Below, one piece after another: positions 1 to 5,621 of a stretch of DNA of 7,311 nucleotides. The DNA lies in assembly GCA_031255875.1 (NCBI GenBank), contig JAIRRR010000222.1, forward strand, positions 1-7,311. The letters run 5' to 3'. The notes beneath the pieces were generated by a model. That model was given only the letters and a program-made list of their open reading frames with translations, did no database searches and was not told the origin of the DNA. This DNA comes from Treponema sp. Its GTDB lineage: Bacteria; Spirochaetota; Spirochaetia; Treponematales; Breznakiellaceae. A program made the translations under genes and the position numbers. The first letter of the stretch is position 1. The number at the start of each line of letters is the position of its first letter.

Positions 1-39
1 CAAAAAAAGGTATAGAGTAGGGCTGTTCCGAAATTTTAT

Positions 40-43
40 GGAG
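40..43 (+). promoter_or_regulatory. Shine-Dalgarno site that decides the thrA start
   Basis: GGAG lies 6 nt before the ATG at 50, an ideal spacing. The in-frame ATG at 38 has only an AGGG about 15 nt upstream and would place GGAG inside the gene. Starting at 50 gives MLVLKFGGTSVG, the normal beginning of aspartokinases, without four extra residues. Upstream, TATAGA at 11-16 could be a -10 box, but its -35 region would fall outside the window. Confidence 0.7.
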
Positions 44-49
44 AAAAAT

Positions 50-2539
50 ATGCTGGTTCTCAAATTTGGCGGCACATCGGTGGGAAGCGTTTCCGCCCTG
101 GGCAAGGTTGTGGATATTATCGGCGACGCCGAACACAGGGGAAAAGTGCGAGTGGTTGTTGTTTCCGCCCTGAGCGGGATAACCGACGCCCTGATCGAAA
201 CCGCCCGCGCCGCGTCCCGGGGCGAGGATTCCTGCAACGCCCCGGTAGAAGCCCTGGAGGGCCGGCACCGGGAAATCGCCGCCTCCTTTCTCCGGGGCCC
301 GGACCTTGAGACGGCCTACGGGTATATTGCGGACGTCTTTGCCGAGCTAAAGCGCATACTGGACGGGATATTCATAGTCAGGGAACTTTCCGGGCGGGTG
401 CTGGACTACGTGATGAGTTTCGGGGAAAGGCTCAGCGCCTTCCTCCTGGCCCGGATCCTCTGCGCCCGGGGGACGGCTGCGGAATACCTGGACAGCCGGG
501 AGCTTATCCGTACCGACGACAATTTCGGGGCGGCCCGCTTCCTGCCCGAGGAAAGCAGCGCCAATATACGCGCCTGCCTGGAGAGGCGCCCGGCATTGCA
601 GATCGCCTCGGGCTTCGTCGGCTCCACGGAAAAAGGGGCGACCACGACCCTGGGCCGGGGCGGCTCCGATCTTTCGGCGGCCATTTACGGCGCGGCTATA
701 GGCGCGGAGGCCGTGGAGATCTGGACCGATGTGGACGGGATACTCACCGCCGACCCCAGGCTGGTCAAGAACGCCTTCAAAATCGAGGCGATCTCCTATG
801 TGGAGGCCATGGAACTTTCCCACTTCGGCGCGAAGGTGCTCCACCCGCCCACGGTAAAACCGGCCCTGGAGAAGGGCATCCCCATCAGAATCAGGAATAC
901 CTTTAACCCCGCCGGCAGCGGCACCCTGATCTCCTCGGGCCCGGCGGAAAGCCCTTTCCCCATACGGGGGATAAGCTCCCTTTCCAACGTCACCCTGGTA
1001 CGGCTCCAGGGCTCGGGCATGGTGGGCGTGGCCGGCTTTTCTTCCCGGCTTTTCGGCGCGCTCGCCCGGAAGAAGATCAGCGTCATCCTGATCACCCAGA
1101 GTTCCAGCGAGTACTCGATCTGCTTTGCCGTGGAGCCTTCCAGCGCCTACGCCGCGGCAGCCGCGCTCATTGAGGAATTTGACCGGGAGATCGCCGCCGC
1201 TTCCATCGATCCGCCGGTAGTGGAGCCGGGCCTCTCGATCATCGCCGTGGTAGGTTCCCGGATGAAGAGCACGTCCGGCATTTCCGGCAAGGTATTCCAC
1301 GCCCTAGGCCGCAACGGGATCAACATCATCGCCATAGCCCAGGGATCCTCGGAACTCAATATATCGGCGGTCATTTCCCGGCAGGACGAGGCCAAGGCCC
1401 TGAACGCGGTGCACGAGGCTTTTTTTCTCGCCGGGTTCAGGTCGGTAAACCTGTTCCTCGTGGGCATAGGCCTTATCGGGGGCACCCTGGTGGACCAGCT
1501 CGCGGAACACCGGGAGATCCTGGCGGACGAGCGGCATATCAGGGTGAATATCGTGGGCGTTGCGGACTCAAAGCGGATGATCTTCAACCCCGACGGCTTT
1601 GATCCCGGGAAGGTGAAGGGCTTGCTCAAAAACCCCGGGGAAACCGGCGGCCCGGGCGGCCCTGAATGGCAGGCGGGTTTTGACCTGAACGCCTTTATCG
1701 CCAGGATGAAGGCCATGAACCTGCCCAATACGGCTTTCTGCGACTGCACCCCCGGAAGCGATGTGGCGGAAAGCTATGCGGACATACTCAGATCGTCCAT
1801 CCCCATCGTAACCCCGAATAAGAAGGCGAATTCCGGCTCCCTTGAGTATTACCGCACCCTTACCGGCTTTTCCCGCGACCGGGGCATCCCCTACCTCTAC
1901 GAGACAACGGTCTGCGCCGGCCTCCCGGTCATCTCCACGCTGAGGGACCTTGCCGTTTCCGGGGACAGGGTGCGCCGCATCGAGGCGGTGCTTTCCGGCA
2001 CCCTGAGCTTTATTTTTAACCAGTACGACGGCTCCGTCCCCTTTTCCGAACTGGTGCGGGAGGCCAGGCTTAAGGGCTATACCGAGCCCGATCCCCGGGA
2101 CGACCTTAACGCCATGGACGCGGCCCGCAAGGCGCTGATCCTGGCCCGGGAATGCGGCCTTTCCCTGGAATTCGAGGCCGTCTACATTGAGCCCATACTT
2201 CCGGATGTCTGTTTCCAGGCGCCGGACGTGGAAGCTTTTTTCGCCGAACTGAAAGAGGCGGACCCTGTCTTCGAAAAACGCCGCGCCGCCGCCGCCGCTG
2301 CGGGGAAGGCCCTGCGCTACGTGGCGGTTATCGAAGAGGGCAGCGCCAGGATAAGCCTGCGGGAGGAGGCGGAGGGCAGCCCCTTCCGCTCGCTGGTGGA
2401 CGCCGACAACATAGTGGTCATCACGACGGACCGCTATTCCGCCCTGCCCATAGTGATCAAGGGCCCCGGCGCGGGCGCGCAGGTTACCGCCGGCGGGGTT
2501 TTCGCGGATATTGTGCGCATAGCGCGGACCCTGGTATAG
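50..2539 (+). CDS. thrA: Bifunctional aspartokinase / homoserine dehydrogenase (ThrA type)
   Basis: This is a cytoplasmic fused enzyme of 829 residues, close to the 820 of E. coli ThrA. The N-terminal kinase phosphorylates aspartate; the C-terminal dehydrogenase reduces aspartate semialdehyde to homoserine for threonine and methionine synthesis. Using the ATG at 50, the kinase shows KFGGTS (5-10), GRGGSD (202-207), WTDVDGILTADPR (225-237) and FGAKVLHP (259-266). Two ACT domains follow (about 314-380 and 395-460) with ITQSSSEYS and IAQGSSEL; both motif glutamines are present, so threonine feedback inhibition is plausible. The dehydrogenase has the nucleotide-binding GIGLIGG (472-478), NKKAN (590-594), and GYTEPDPRDDLNAMDAARK ending in the catalytic Asp690 and Lys694. 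The C-terminus GAQVTAGGVFADIV is typical. The motif usually NVGAGLPVI reads TVCAGLPVI here, a mild oddity. No frameshift is seen. The next gene starts 26 bp downstream, suggesting co-transcription. Confidence 0.97.
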   Translation: MLVLKFGGTSVGSVSALGKVVDIIGDAEHRGKVRVVVVSALSGITDALIETARAASRGEDSCNAPVEALEGRHREIAASFLRGPDLETAYGYIADVFAELKRILDGIFIVRELSGRVLDYVMSFGERLSAFLLARILCARGTAAEYLDSRELIRTDDNFGAARFLPEESSANIRACLERRPALQIASGFVGSTEKGATTTLGRGGSDLSAAIYGAAIGAEAVEIWTDVDGILTADPRLVKNAFKIEAISYVEAMELSHFGAKVLHPPTVKPALEKGIPIRIRNTFNPAGSGTLISSGPAESPFPIRGISSLSNVTLVRLQGSGMVGVAGFSSRLFGALARKKISVILITQSSSEYSICFAVEPSSAYAAAAALIEEFDREIAAASIDPPVVEPGLSIIAVVGSRMKSTSGISGKVFHALGRNGINIIAIAQGSSELNISAVISRQDEAKALNAVHEAFFLAGFRSVNLFLVGIGLIGGTLVDQLAEHREILADERHIRVNIVGVADSKRMIFNPDGFDPGKVKGLLKNPGETGGPGGPEWQAGFDLNAFIARMKAMNLPNTAFCDCTPGSDVAESYADILRSSIPIVTPNKKANSGSLEYYRTLTGFSRDRGIPYLYETTVCAGLPVISTLRDLAVSGDRVRRIEAVLSGTLSFIFNQYDGSVPFSELVREARLKGYTEPDPRDDLNAMDAARKALILARECGLSLEFEAVYIEPILPDVCFQAPDVEAFFAELKEADPVFEKRRAAAAAAGKALRYVAVIEEGSARISLREEAEGSPFRSLVDADNIVVITTDRYSALPIVIKGPGAGAQVTAGGVFADIVRIARTLV

Positions 2540-2565
2540 GAGTTTGTAATACAACGGGGGGAGCA

Positions 2566-3765
2566 ATGGAAACGGCAGTCAGAGAAAGCGGGTTTTGCCC
2601 CAGGCGGCTCGGGAATGTGGACGCATACCTGCGGCGGCTTGTCGATACCGGGCAGGTGGCGGGGGCCGGGGCGCTGGTAACCAGGCGCGGGCGGACGGCG
2701 TACCGGAAGAGTTTCGGGATGAGGGACCTGAGAAAAGGCCTCCCCATGCAGGACGACAGCATCTACCGCATCTATTCAATGACCAAAACTTTTACCGTTG
2801 CGGCAGCCATGACCCTTTACGAGAAGGGGCTTTTCAAGCTACAGGACCCCGTGGCGGAATTCCTCCCCTCTTTTAAGTCCTTGAAGGTGGCGGAACATGA
2901 CAAGCGGGGAGTTGTAAACCTCGTCCCGGCGAAAAGCCCGCTTACCTTCGAGCATCTCTTTACCATGACTTCGGGCGTCCCGTACCCCGGCCCGGAAAGC
3001 TACAGCGCCCGCGCGTTTTCGGAAATCCAGGCGCGGCGTTCCGCCGGCGGCGTCACCACCGCGGAGATTGTGGACGCAGCTGCGGGGGTGCCGCTTTGCT
3101 TCCACCCCGGCGAGTACTGGATGTACGGCTTTTCCCACGACATCCTCGGCAGGCTTGTCGAGGTAATCTCCGGAAAGCGTTTGGGCGAATACCTGGCGGA
3201 ACTTATCTTTCTGCCCCTGGGGCTTAAGGATACCGCTTTCTACGTTCCGGAAGAAAAACGGGACCGGCTTGCCAGGGCCTATACCCTTACCGAAACCGGG
3301 CTCATGGAGCTGCACGGGCTTTCCGCAGACCCCGGGGAACAGGCCGAGGCCCCTGCCTTTGAATCCGGGGGAGGCGGCCTTGCCTCCACCCTGGATGACG
3401 TGGGCCGCTATGGGAATCTGCTGCTCAACTTCGGGAAACTGGACGGGTACCGCCTGCTTTCCCGGAAAACCATCGAGCTTATGCGGAAAAACCACACCGA
3501 TCCCGCGCATATCAGGGCCTGGGGCTTCAAGGCCCAGCAGGGATACGCTTACGGCCTGGGCGTCCGCAGCATGGCTGATACCGCCGCCGCCGGCCTTAAC
3601 GGCTCCCTTGGCGAATGGGGCTGGGACGGAATGCTGGGCACCTATTTCAGCGTGGACCCGGAAGAAGACCTCGTGGCCGTGTTTATGATCCAGCGCGTTC
3701 CGGGTTCCCTGGAAGACCTGGCCAGGCGTTTTTCCCAGACGGTCTACGGCGCTATCGACGACTGA
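2566..3765 (+). CDS. Serine beta-lactamase-family hydrolase (class C / EstB-like esterase)
   Basis: This 399-residue protein has the serine beta-lactamase / penicillin-binding-protein fold (Pfam Beta-lactamase). The nucleophile motif is S71-M-T-K74 in RIYSMTKTF. The tyrosine motif is Y187-G-F-S. The third motif is a tryptophan/glycine-type G-W-D-G (352-355) followed by MLGTYFSVDPEEDLV, as in family VIII esterases such as EstB, rather than the KTG of classical beta-lactamases. LTFEHLFTMTSGVPYPG is the usual region before the second motif. No signal peptide or membrane anchor is visible, so it is probably a cytoplasmic esterase or peptidase-like hydrolase, not a periplasmic resistance enzyme. 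Its substrate cannot be told. The start is the only reasonable ATG; a GGGGGGAG run (2556-2563) lies unusually close, 2 nt before it. It probably shares the thrA transcript, though a functional link is not evident. Confidence 0.92.
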   Translation: METAVRESGFCPRRLGNVDAYLRRLVDTGQVAGAGALVTRRGRTAYRKSFGMRDLRKGLPMQDDSIYRIYSMTKTFTVAAAMTLYEKGLFKLQDPVAEFLPSFKSLKVAEHDKRGVVNLVPAKSPLTFEHLFTMTSGVPYPGPESYSARAFSEIQARRSAGGVTTAEIVDAAAGVPLCFHPGEYWMYGFSHDILGRLVEVISGKRLGEYLAELIFLPLGLKDTAFYVPEEKRDRLARAYTLTETGLMELHGLSADPGEQAEAPAFESGGGGLASTLDDVGRYGNLLLNFGKLDGYRLLSRKTIELMRKNHTDPAHIRAWGFKAQQGYAYGLGVRSMADTAAAGLNGSLGEWGWDGMLGTYFSVDPEEDLVAVFMIQRVPGSLEDLARRFSQTVYGAIDD

Positions 3766-3782
3766 CGGGTACGGCGGAAATA

Positions 3783-3811
3783 TTTACTTTTCCGGCAAAT
3801 ACCCTTATATT
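3783..3811 (+). promoter_or_regulatory. Candidate sigma70-type promoter for the predicted nuclease gene
   Basis: TTTACT (3783-3788) and TATATT (3806-3811) are separated by 17 bp, matching the consensus hexamers at 4/6 and 5/6. This is an AT-rich island in otherwise GC-rich DNA, just after the hydrolase stop. Transcription would begin near 3818 and give a leader of about 80 nt. A small dyad, CAAATA (3796-3801) and TATTTG (3808-3813), overlaps the spacer and -10 box and could be an operator. Confidence 0.5.
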
Positions 3812-3828
3812 TGTGAAGTAACCGGGCT

Positions 3829-3877
3829 TCCCGCCTCGAAGAGGCGCGGAGCGGCGCGCTGCCTTGGGGCGGCGGGA
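3829..3877 (+). other. GC-rich foldable leader with nested inverted repeats
   Basis: TCCCGCC (3829-3835) can pair with GGCGGGA (3871-3877). Inside lie a tight hairpin CGCCTC-GAA-GAGGCG (3832-3846) and a further GCGC...GCGC pairing. The outer and inner stems share bases, so the structures compete. There is no T-run after any stem, so this does not look like a standard terminator for the thrA-hydrolase unit, although it may slow polymerase. It lies in the leader of the nuclease gene if the promoter at 3783 is used. Confidence 0.35.
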
Positions 3878-3899
3878 TTACCTTTCAAGGCTGTGCGAT

Positions 3900-4490
3900 A
3901 TGGAAATACAGCAAAACGGAAGCATCGCTTTGCCGCCGGAATATGCGGGCCTCTCTTTTGAAAAAGTCTGGGCGATGTTTCAGGAGACCGACCGGAGGTT
4001 CCAGGAGACTGACCGGAAATTCCAGGAAACCGACAAGAAGTTCAAAGAAAACCAGAAGATGATGAGCGATCTGGGGAGAAAATTCGGCAAAATTATCGAA
4101 CATATGTTCATCCCCAATCTGAAAGAGAAATTCAACGCCCTGGGCTATGAATTTGAAAAATCCTCGCCCAATGTGCTTATCGAGAGCAGGGAACACAAGC
4201 TCTACGCGGAGGTGGACGTGCTTCTCGAAAACGGCGGCTGCGCCCTTGCGGTGGAGGTTAAAACCCAGGCGAACATTGACGATGTCCGCGAGCATGTCCG
4301 GAGGATGGAAAAGCTGCGCAGGTACTTTGATCTGCACGGGGACCGGAGGGACCTCTACGGCGCTGTGGCGGCGGCGATCTTTCCCGGCAATGTCCTTGAC
4401 TTCGCGCTCAGGCAGGGCTTTTACGTGGTTAGGCAATCGGGGGACAATGTCAGCGTCGAGGAACCCAAAGGCAGGCCGAAGGCCTGGTAA
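3900..4490 (+). CDS. Coiled-coil protein with PD-(D/E)XK-type predicted nuclease domain (DUF3782-like)
   Basis: This is a 196-residue protein with a short N-terminal segment, then a charged coiled coil built on the heptads QETDRRF, QETDRKF and QETDKKF (28-48), continuing to about 75. The C-terminal half has the PD-(D/E)XK arrangement: E104-V-D106 on one strand and E119-V-K121 on the next (YAEVDVLLENGG, ALAVEVKT), as in restriction-endonuclease-like folds. Similar small proteins with xETDxxF heptads are known in spirochaetes, cyanobacteria and archaea, often in several copies per genome; their function is not established. Nuclease activity is inferred from the motif only. The ATG at 3900 is preferred: AAGG lies 9 nt upstream. 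A TTG at 3864 would add 12 residues (MGRRDYLSRLCD) from the GC-rich leader. No signal peptide is seen. No methylase or toxin partner is adjacent. Confidence 0.83.
   Translation: MEIQQNGSIALPPEYAGLSFEKVWAMFQETDRRFQETDRKFQETDKKFKENQKMMSDLGRKFGKIIEHMFIPNLKEKFNALGYEFEKSSPNVLIESREHKLYAEVDVLLENGGCALAVEVKTQANIDDVREHVRRMEKLRRYFDLHGDRRDLYGAVAAAIFPGNVLDFALRQGFYVVRQSGDNVSVEEPKGRPKAW
3981..4043 (+). repeat. Three tandem 21-bp units encoding QETD(R/K)(R/K)F heptads
   Basis: Units at 3981-4001, 4002-4022 and 4023-4043 are in frame and similar at DNA level (each starts CAGGA and ends TTC). They encode residues 28-48 of the predicted nuclease. A degenerate fourth heptad, KENQKMM, follows. The hydrophobic F every seven residues fits one face of a coiled coil. 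Copy number may vary between strains by slippage or recombination. Confidence 0.85.
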
Positions 4491-4536
4491 ATACTTTGGG
4501 GTTGCTTTTTCGATGAGGCAACGCGGCCTATTGTGG

Positions 4537-4550
4537 CATCGGGGCCGATG
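4537..4550. other. Short dyad before the DUF1638 gene
   Basis: CATCGG and CCGATG are perfect inverted arms separated by GG, ending 17 bp before the ATG at 4568. A weaker hairpin, GTTGC (4501-4505) with GCAAC (4518-4522), lies just upstream. Either could be an operator or a leader structure. No convincing promoter was found in this 77-bp gap, so the DUF1638 gene may be transcribed with the nuclease gene. Confidence 0.3.
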
Positions 4551-4567
4551 TGCTAGGATTCCCGGAC

Positions 4568-5278
4568 ATGGAAAGGGAACGGGAACATGAAATATACGTT
4601 ATCGCCTGCGAAACGCTTAAACAGGAGCTTCTGGCGGTAATGGGAAAACAGGGCTGCGATTATCCGGTGGTCTGGGTTGACGCGGGCAAGCACACCTGGC
4701 CCGACAAGCTGCGCGTCTCGGTCCAGGAGGCCATTGACGGCGTTCCCCCTTCGTGCAAAACGGTTTTGCTTCTCTTCGGCTTCTGCGGGAACGCCATGGT
4801 GGGTATTGAGGCGCGGAACCACAGGCTGGTAATGCCCAAAGCCGCGGACTGTATCCCCCTGTTCATCGGCTCGCGAAAAGAGCGGGAGGCGTACGGGACG
4901 CGGACCTATTTTTTTACCGAGGGTTATCTTAATTCCGGCGGCAGTATGGTTTCGGACGCCTCCCGGATTTACGAGCGTTACGGGGAGGAAGACGGGCTTT
5001 TTATCATGAAAAAGATGCTGGGCCATTACCAGGACTTTGCCGTGGTCGATACGGGGGTCTTCGATGTTGACGCGGTGAGGGCCGGAGTGGAAGATTTCGC
5101 GAAGCCGCTTGAGATTCCGGTCAGGCTTATCCCCGGCAGCCTGAGGCTCATCGACGCCCTGCTGGCCGGCGCCTGGCAGGACGACTCGTTCCTGGTGCTG
5201 GCGCCGGGCGGGAAAATTACTTTCGAAGATTCCCTGGAAGCCGGCAAAAGCCAGGACTTTGCCGGGGCTGCGGTTTGA
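4568..5278 (+). CDS. DUF1638 family protein
   Basis: This 236-residue soluble protein has the features of DUF1638: an N-terminal strand ending in IACETL (12-17), LLLFGFCGNAMVGI (67-80), LVMPKAADCIPLFIGS (87-102) and GTRTYFFTEGYL. Cys14, Cys73 and Cys95 all lie in these conserved motifs and could bind a metal or cofactor. The biochemical function is unknown. In several anaerobes and methanogens, members are found near corrinoid-dependent methyltransferase genes, but no such gene is visible here, so that role is only a suggestion. No signal peptide or membrane segment is seen. The ATG at 4568 is chosen because AGGA (4555-4558) sits 9 nt upstream; a GTG at 4550 would add six residues and has no good ribosome binding site. 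It lies 77 bp after the nuclease gene, on the same strand. Confidence 0.85.
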   Translation: MEREREHEIYVIACETLKQELLAVMGKQGCDYPVVWVDAGKHTWPDKLRVSVQEAIDGVPPSCKTVLLLFGFCGNAMVGIEARNHRLVMPKAADCIPLFIGSRKEREAYGTRTYFFTEGYLNSGGSMVSDASRIYERYGEEDGLFIMKKMLGHYQDFAVVDTGVFDVDAVRAGVEDFAKPLEIPVRLIPGSLRLIDALLAGAWQDDSFLVLAPGGKITFEDSLEAGKSQDFAGAAV

Positions 5279-5320
5279 CCGGAAGCGCCCCGGGCCTGTT
5301 TTCTGCGGGGGGGTAGCGGA

Positions 5321-5355
5321 AGACTTGCTCCGGGCCGCAGGCCCTGCGCAAGTCT
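5321..5355. other. Inverted repeat 1: two-part stem
   Basis: AGACTTGC (5321-5328) pairs perfectly with GCAAGTCT (5348-5355). Inside, GGGCC (5332-5336) pairs with GGCCC (5340-5344) across a GCA loop, with a 3x3 internal loop between the two stems. It starts 43 bp after the DUF1638 stop and could end that transcript, but no T-tract follows. An alternative pairing exists: GGGCCTG (5292-5298) with CAGGCCC (5338-5344). Confidence 0.6.
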
Positions 5356-5363
5356 GCCGGAGT

Positions 5364-5397
5364 TTTGCGGCAAACCGGCGGGGCGGTTTGCGGCAAA
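5364..5397. repeat. Inverted repeat 2: 14-bp arms around 6 bp, containing two copies of TTTGCGGCAAA
   Basis: TTTGCGGCAAACCG (5364-5377) and CGGTTTGCGGCAAA (5384-5397) are inverted repeats matching at 13 of 14 positions, around the spacer GCGGGG. Each arm also contains the same 11-bp element TTTGCGGCAAA (5364-5374 and 5387-5397), itself a dyad around a central G, with centres 23 bp apart. The layout suits either a recombinase core site or paired operator sites. TGCCG (5355-5359) can also pair with CGGCA (5368-5372), competing with the main stem. Confidence 0.65.
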
Positions 5398-5406
5398 GAT
5401 AAGGGG

Positions 5407-5443
5407 TTTCCGTAATTCATTACTATATAAGGAATTACGGAAA
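5407..5443. repeat. Inverted repeat 3: perfect 12-bp arms around an AT-rich 13-bp centre
   Basis: TTTCCGTAATTC (5407-5418) and GAATTACGGAAA (5432-5443) are perfect inverted arms. The centre, ATTACTATATAAG, is AT-only apart from one C and one G. No T-run follows on either strand, so it is not a standard terminator. It may be an integrase target site, an operator around a -10-like TATATA, or a hairpin at an element end. No second copy was noticed in the window. Confidence 0.7.
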
Positions 5444-5449
5444 TTGTGA

Positions 5450-5468
5450 TTTCGGGGGAGGCCCGAAA
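5450..5468. other. Inverted repeat 4: TTTCGGG / CCCGAAA hairpin
   Basis: TTTCGGG (5450-5456) and CCCGAAA (5462-5468) flank GGAGG. The hairpin begins 7 bp after the preceding dyad. An A-rich stretch follows it on the + strand, so it is not a + strand intrinsic terminator. Confidence 0.5.
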
Positions 5469-5509
5469 AAGCAAAAACCATAGCCCCTTGTCTTCTTATA
5501 TGCGGAAAC

Positions 5510-5544
5510 GGCGTTTTTTTCCAGCCCCCTTTTGGCATTTTTTT
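5510..5544 (+). repeat. Direct repeat GGC(G/A)TTTTTTT
   Basis: GGCGTTTTTTT (5510-5520) and GGCATTTTTTT (5534-5544) lie 24 bp apart in the same orientation. The stems before each T7 run are only about 3 bp, too weak for confident terminators. They could be arm-type integrase sites or simple T-rich tracts. Confidence 0.35.
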
Positions 5545-5572
5545 GAGAATATCACAGGCAAAAGCCCCTGGA

Positions 5573-5595
5573 AAGGCCCCCGTACGGGCGGCCTT
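5573..5595 (+). promoter_or_regulatory. Inverted repeat 5: dyad just upstream of the integrase ribosome binding site
   Basis: AAGGCC (5573-5578) pairs with GGCCTT (5590-5595) around the perfect palindrome CCCGTACGGG (5579-5588), with C5589 bulged. As RNA it gives about nine base pairs with a GUAC loop. As DNA it resembles a repressor operator. It ends 13 bp before the integrase GGGGG ribosome binding site (5609-5613), so it is well placed to limit integrase expression, either at the DNA or the RNA level. Confidence 0.5.
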
Positions 5596-5621
5596 AATTC
5601 CTTACTGCGGGGGTAAAGAAT

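Larger units (their letters stand above)
5279..5621. other. Gene-free, inverted-repeat-rich region before the integrase
   Basis: No reading frame here resembles a protein. The left part is GC-rich; the stretch 5400-5560 is AT-richer with T-runs. At least five dyads occur in order (5321-5355, 5364-5397, 5407-5443, 5450-5468, 5573-5595), together with a duplicated GGC(G/A)TTTTTTT motif. No tRNA gene is seen. No -35/-10 pair for the integrase is convincing. The composition change from host-like to integrase-like DNA falls within this region, so a boundary of an integrated element may lie here. Confidence 0.6.

Noticed and set aside
347..1300. Long - strand open frame opposite thrA, with others at 1568-2566 and 2839-3510
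   Set aside because: They lie antisense to strongly supported genes, have Gly/Arg/Pro-rich low-information translations and show no family motif. GC-rich codon bias in the real genes leaves few stops on the other strand.
4503..4534. Promoter for DUF1638 with TTGCTT and TATTGT
   Set aside because: The spacing is 20 bp and the -10 match is only 4/6, so it is not supportable.
5422..5450. Leftward promoter: ATCACA (5450-5445) and TATAGT (5427-5422) with 17-bp spacing
   Set aside because: The match is fair (4/6 and 5/6), but no - strand gene follows and the -10 lies inside the centre of inverted repeat 3, where AT-richness alone can produce it. Kept only as a possibility.
5026..5538. - strand open frame covering the end of DUF1638 and the dyad region
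   Set aside because: It is half antisense to DUF1638, half over inverted repeats, and has no recognisable domain or ribosome binding site.
5510..5544. Two intrinsic terminators at the T7 runs
   Set aside because: The stems before the T-runs are about 3 bp, too weak, and no gene ends nearby on the + strand.
5279..5621. tRNA gene or CRISPR array as integration target
   Set aside because: No cloverleaf, no TTCGA-type T-arm and no regularly spaced repeats of CRISPR size were found.
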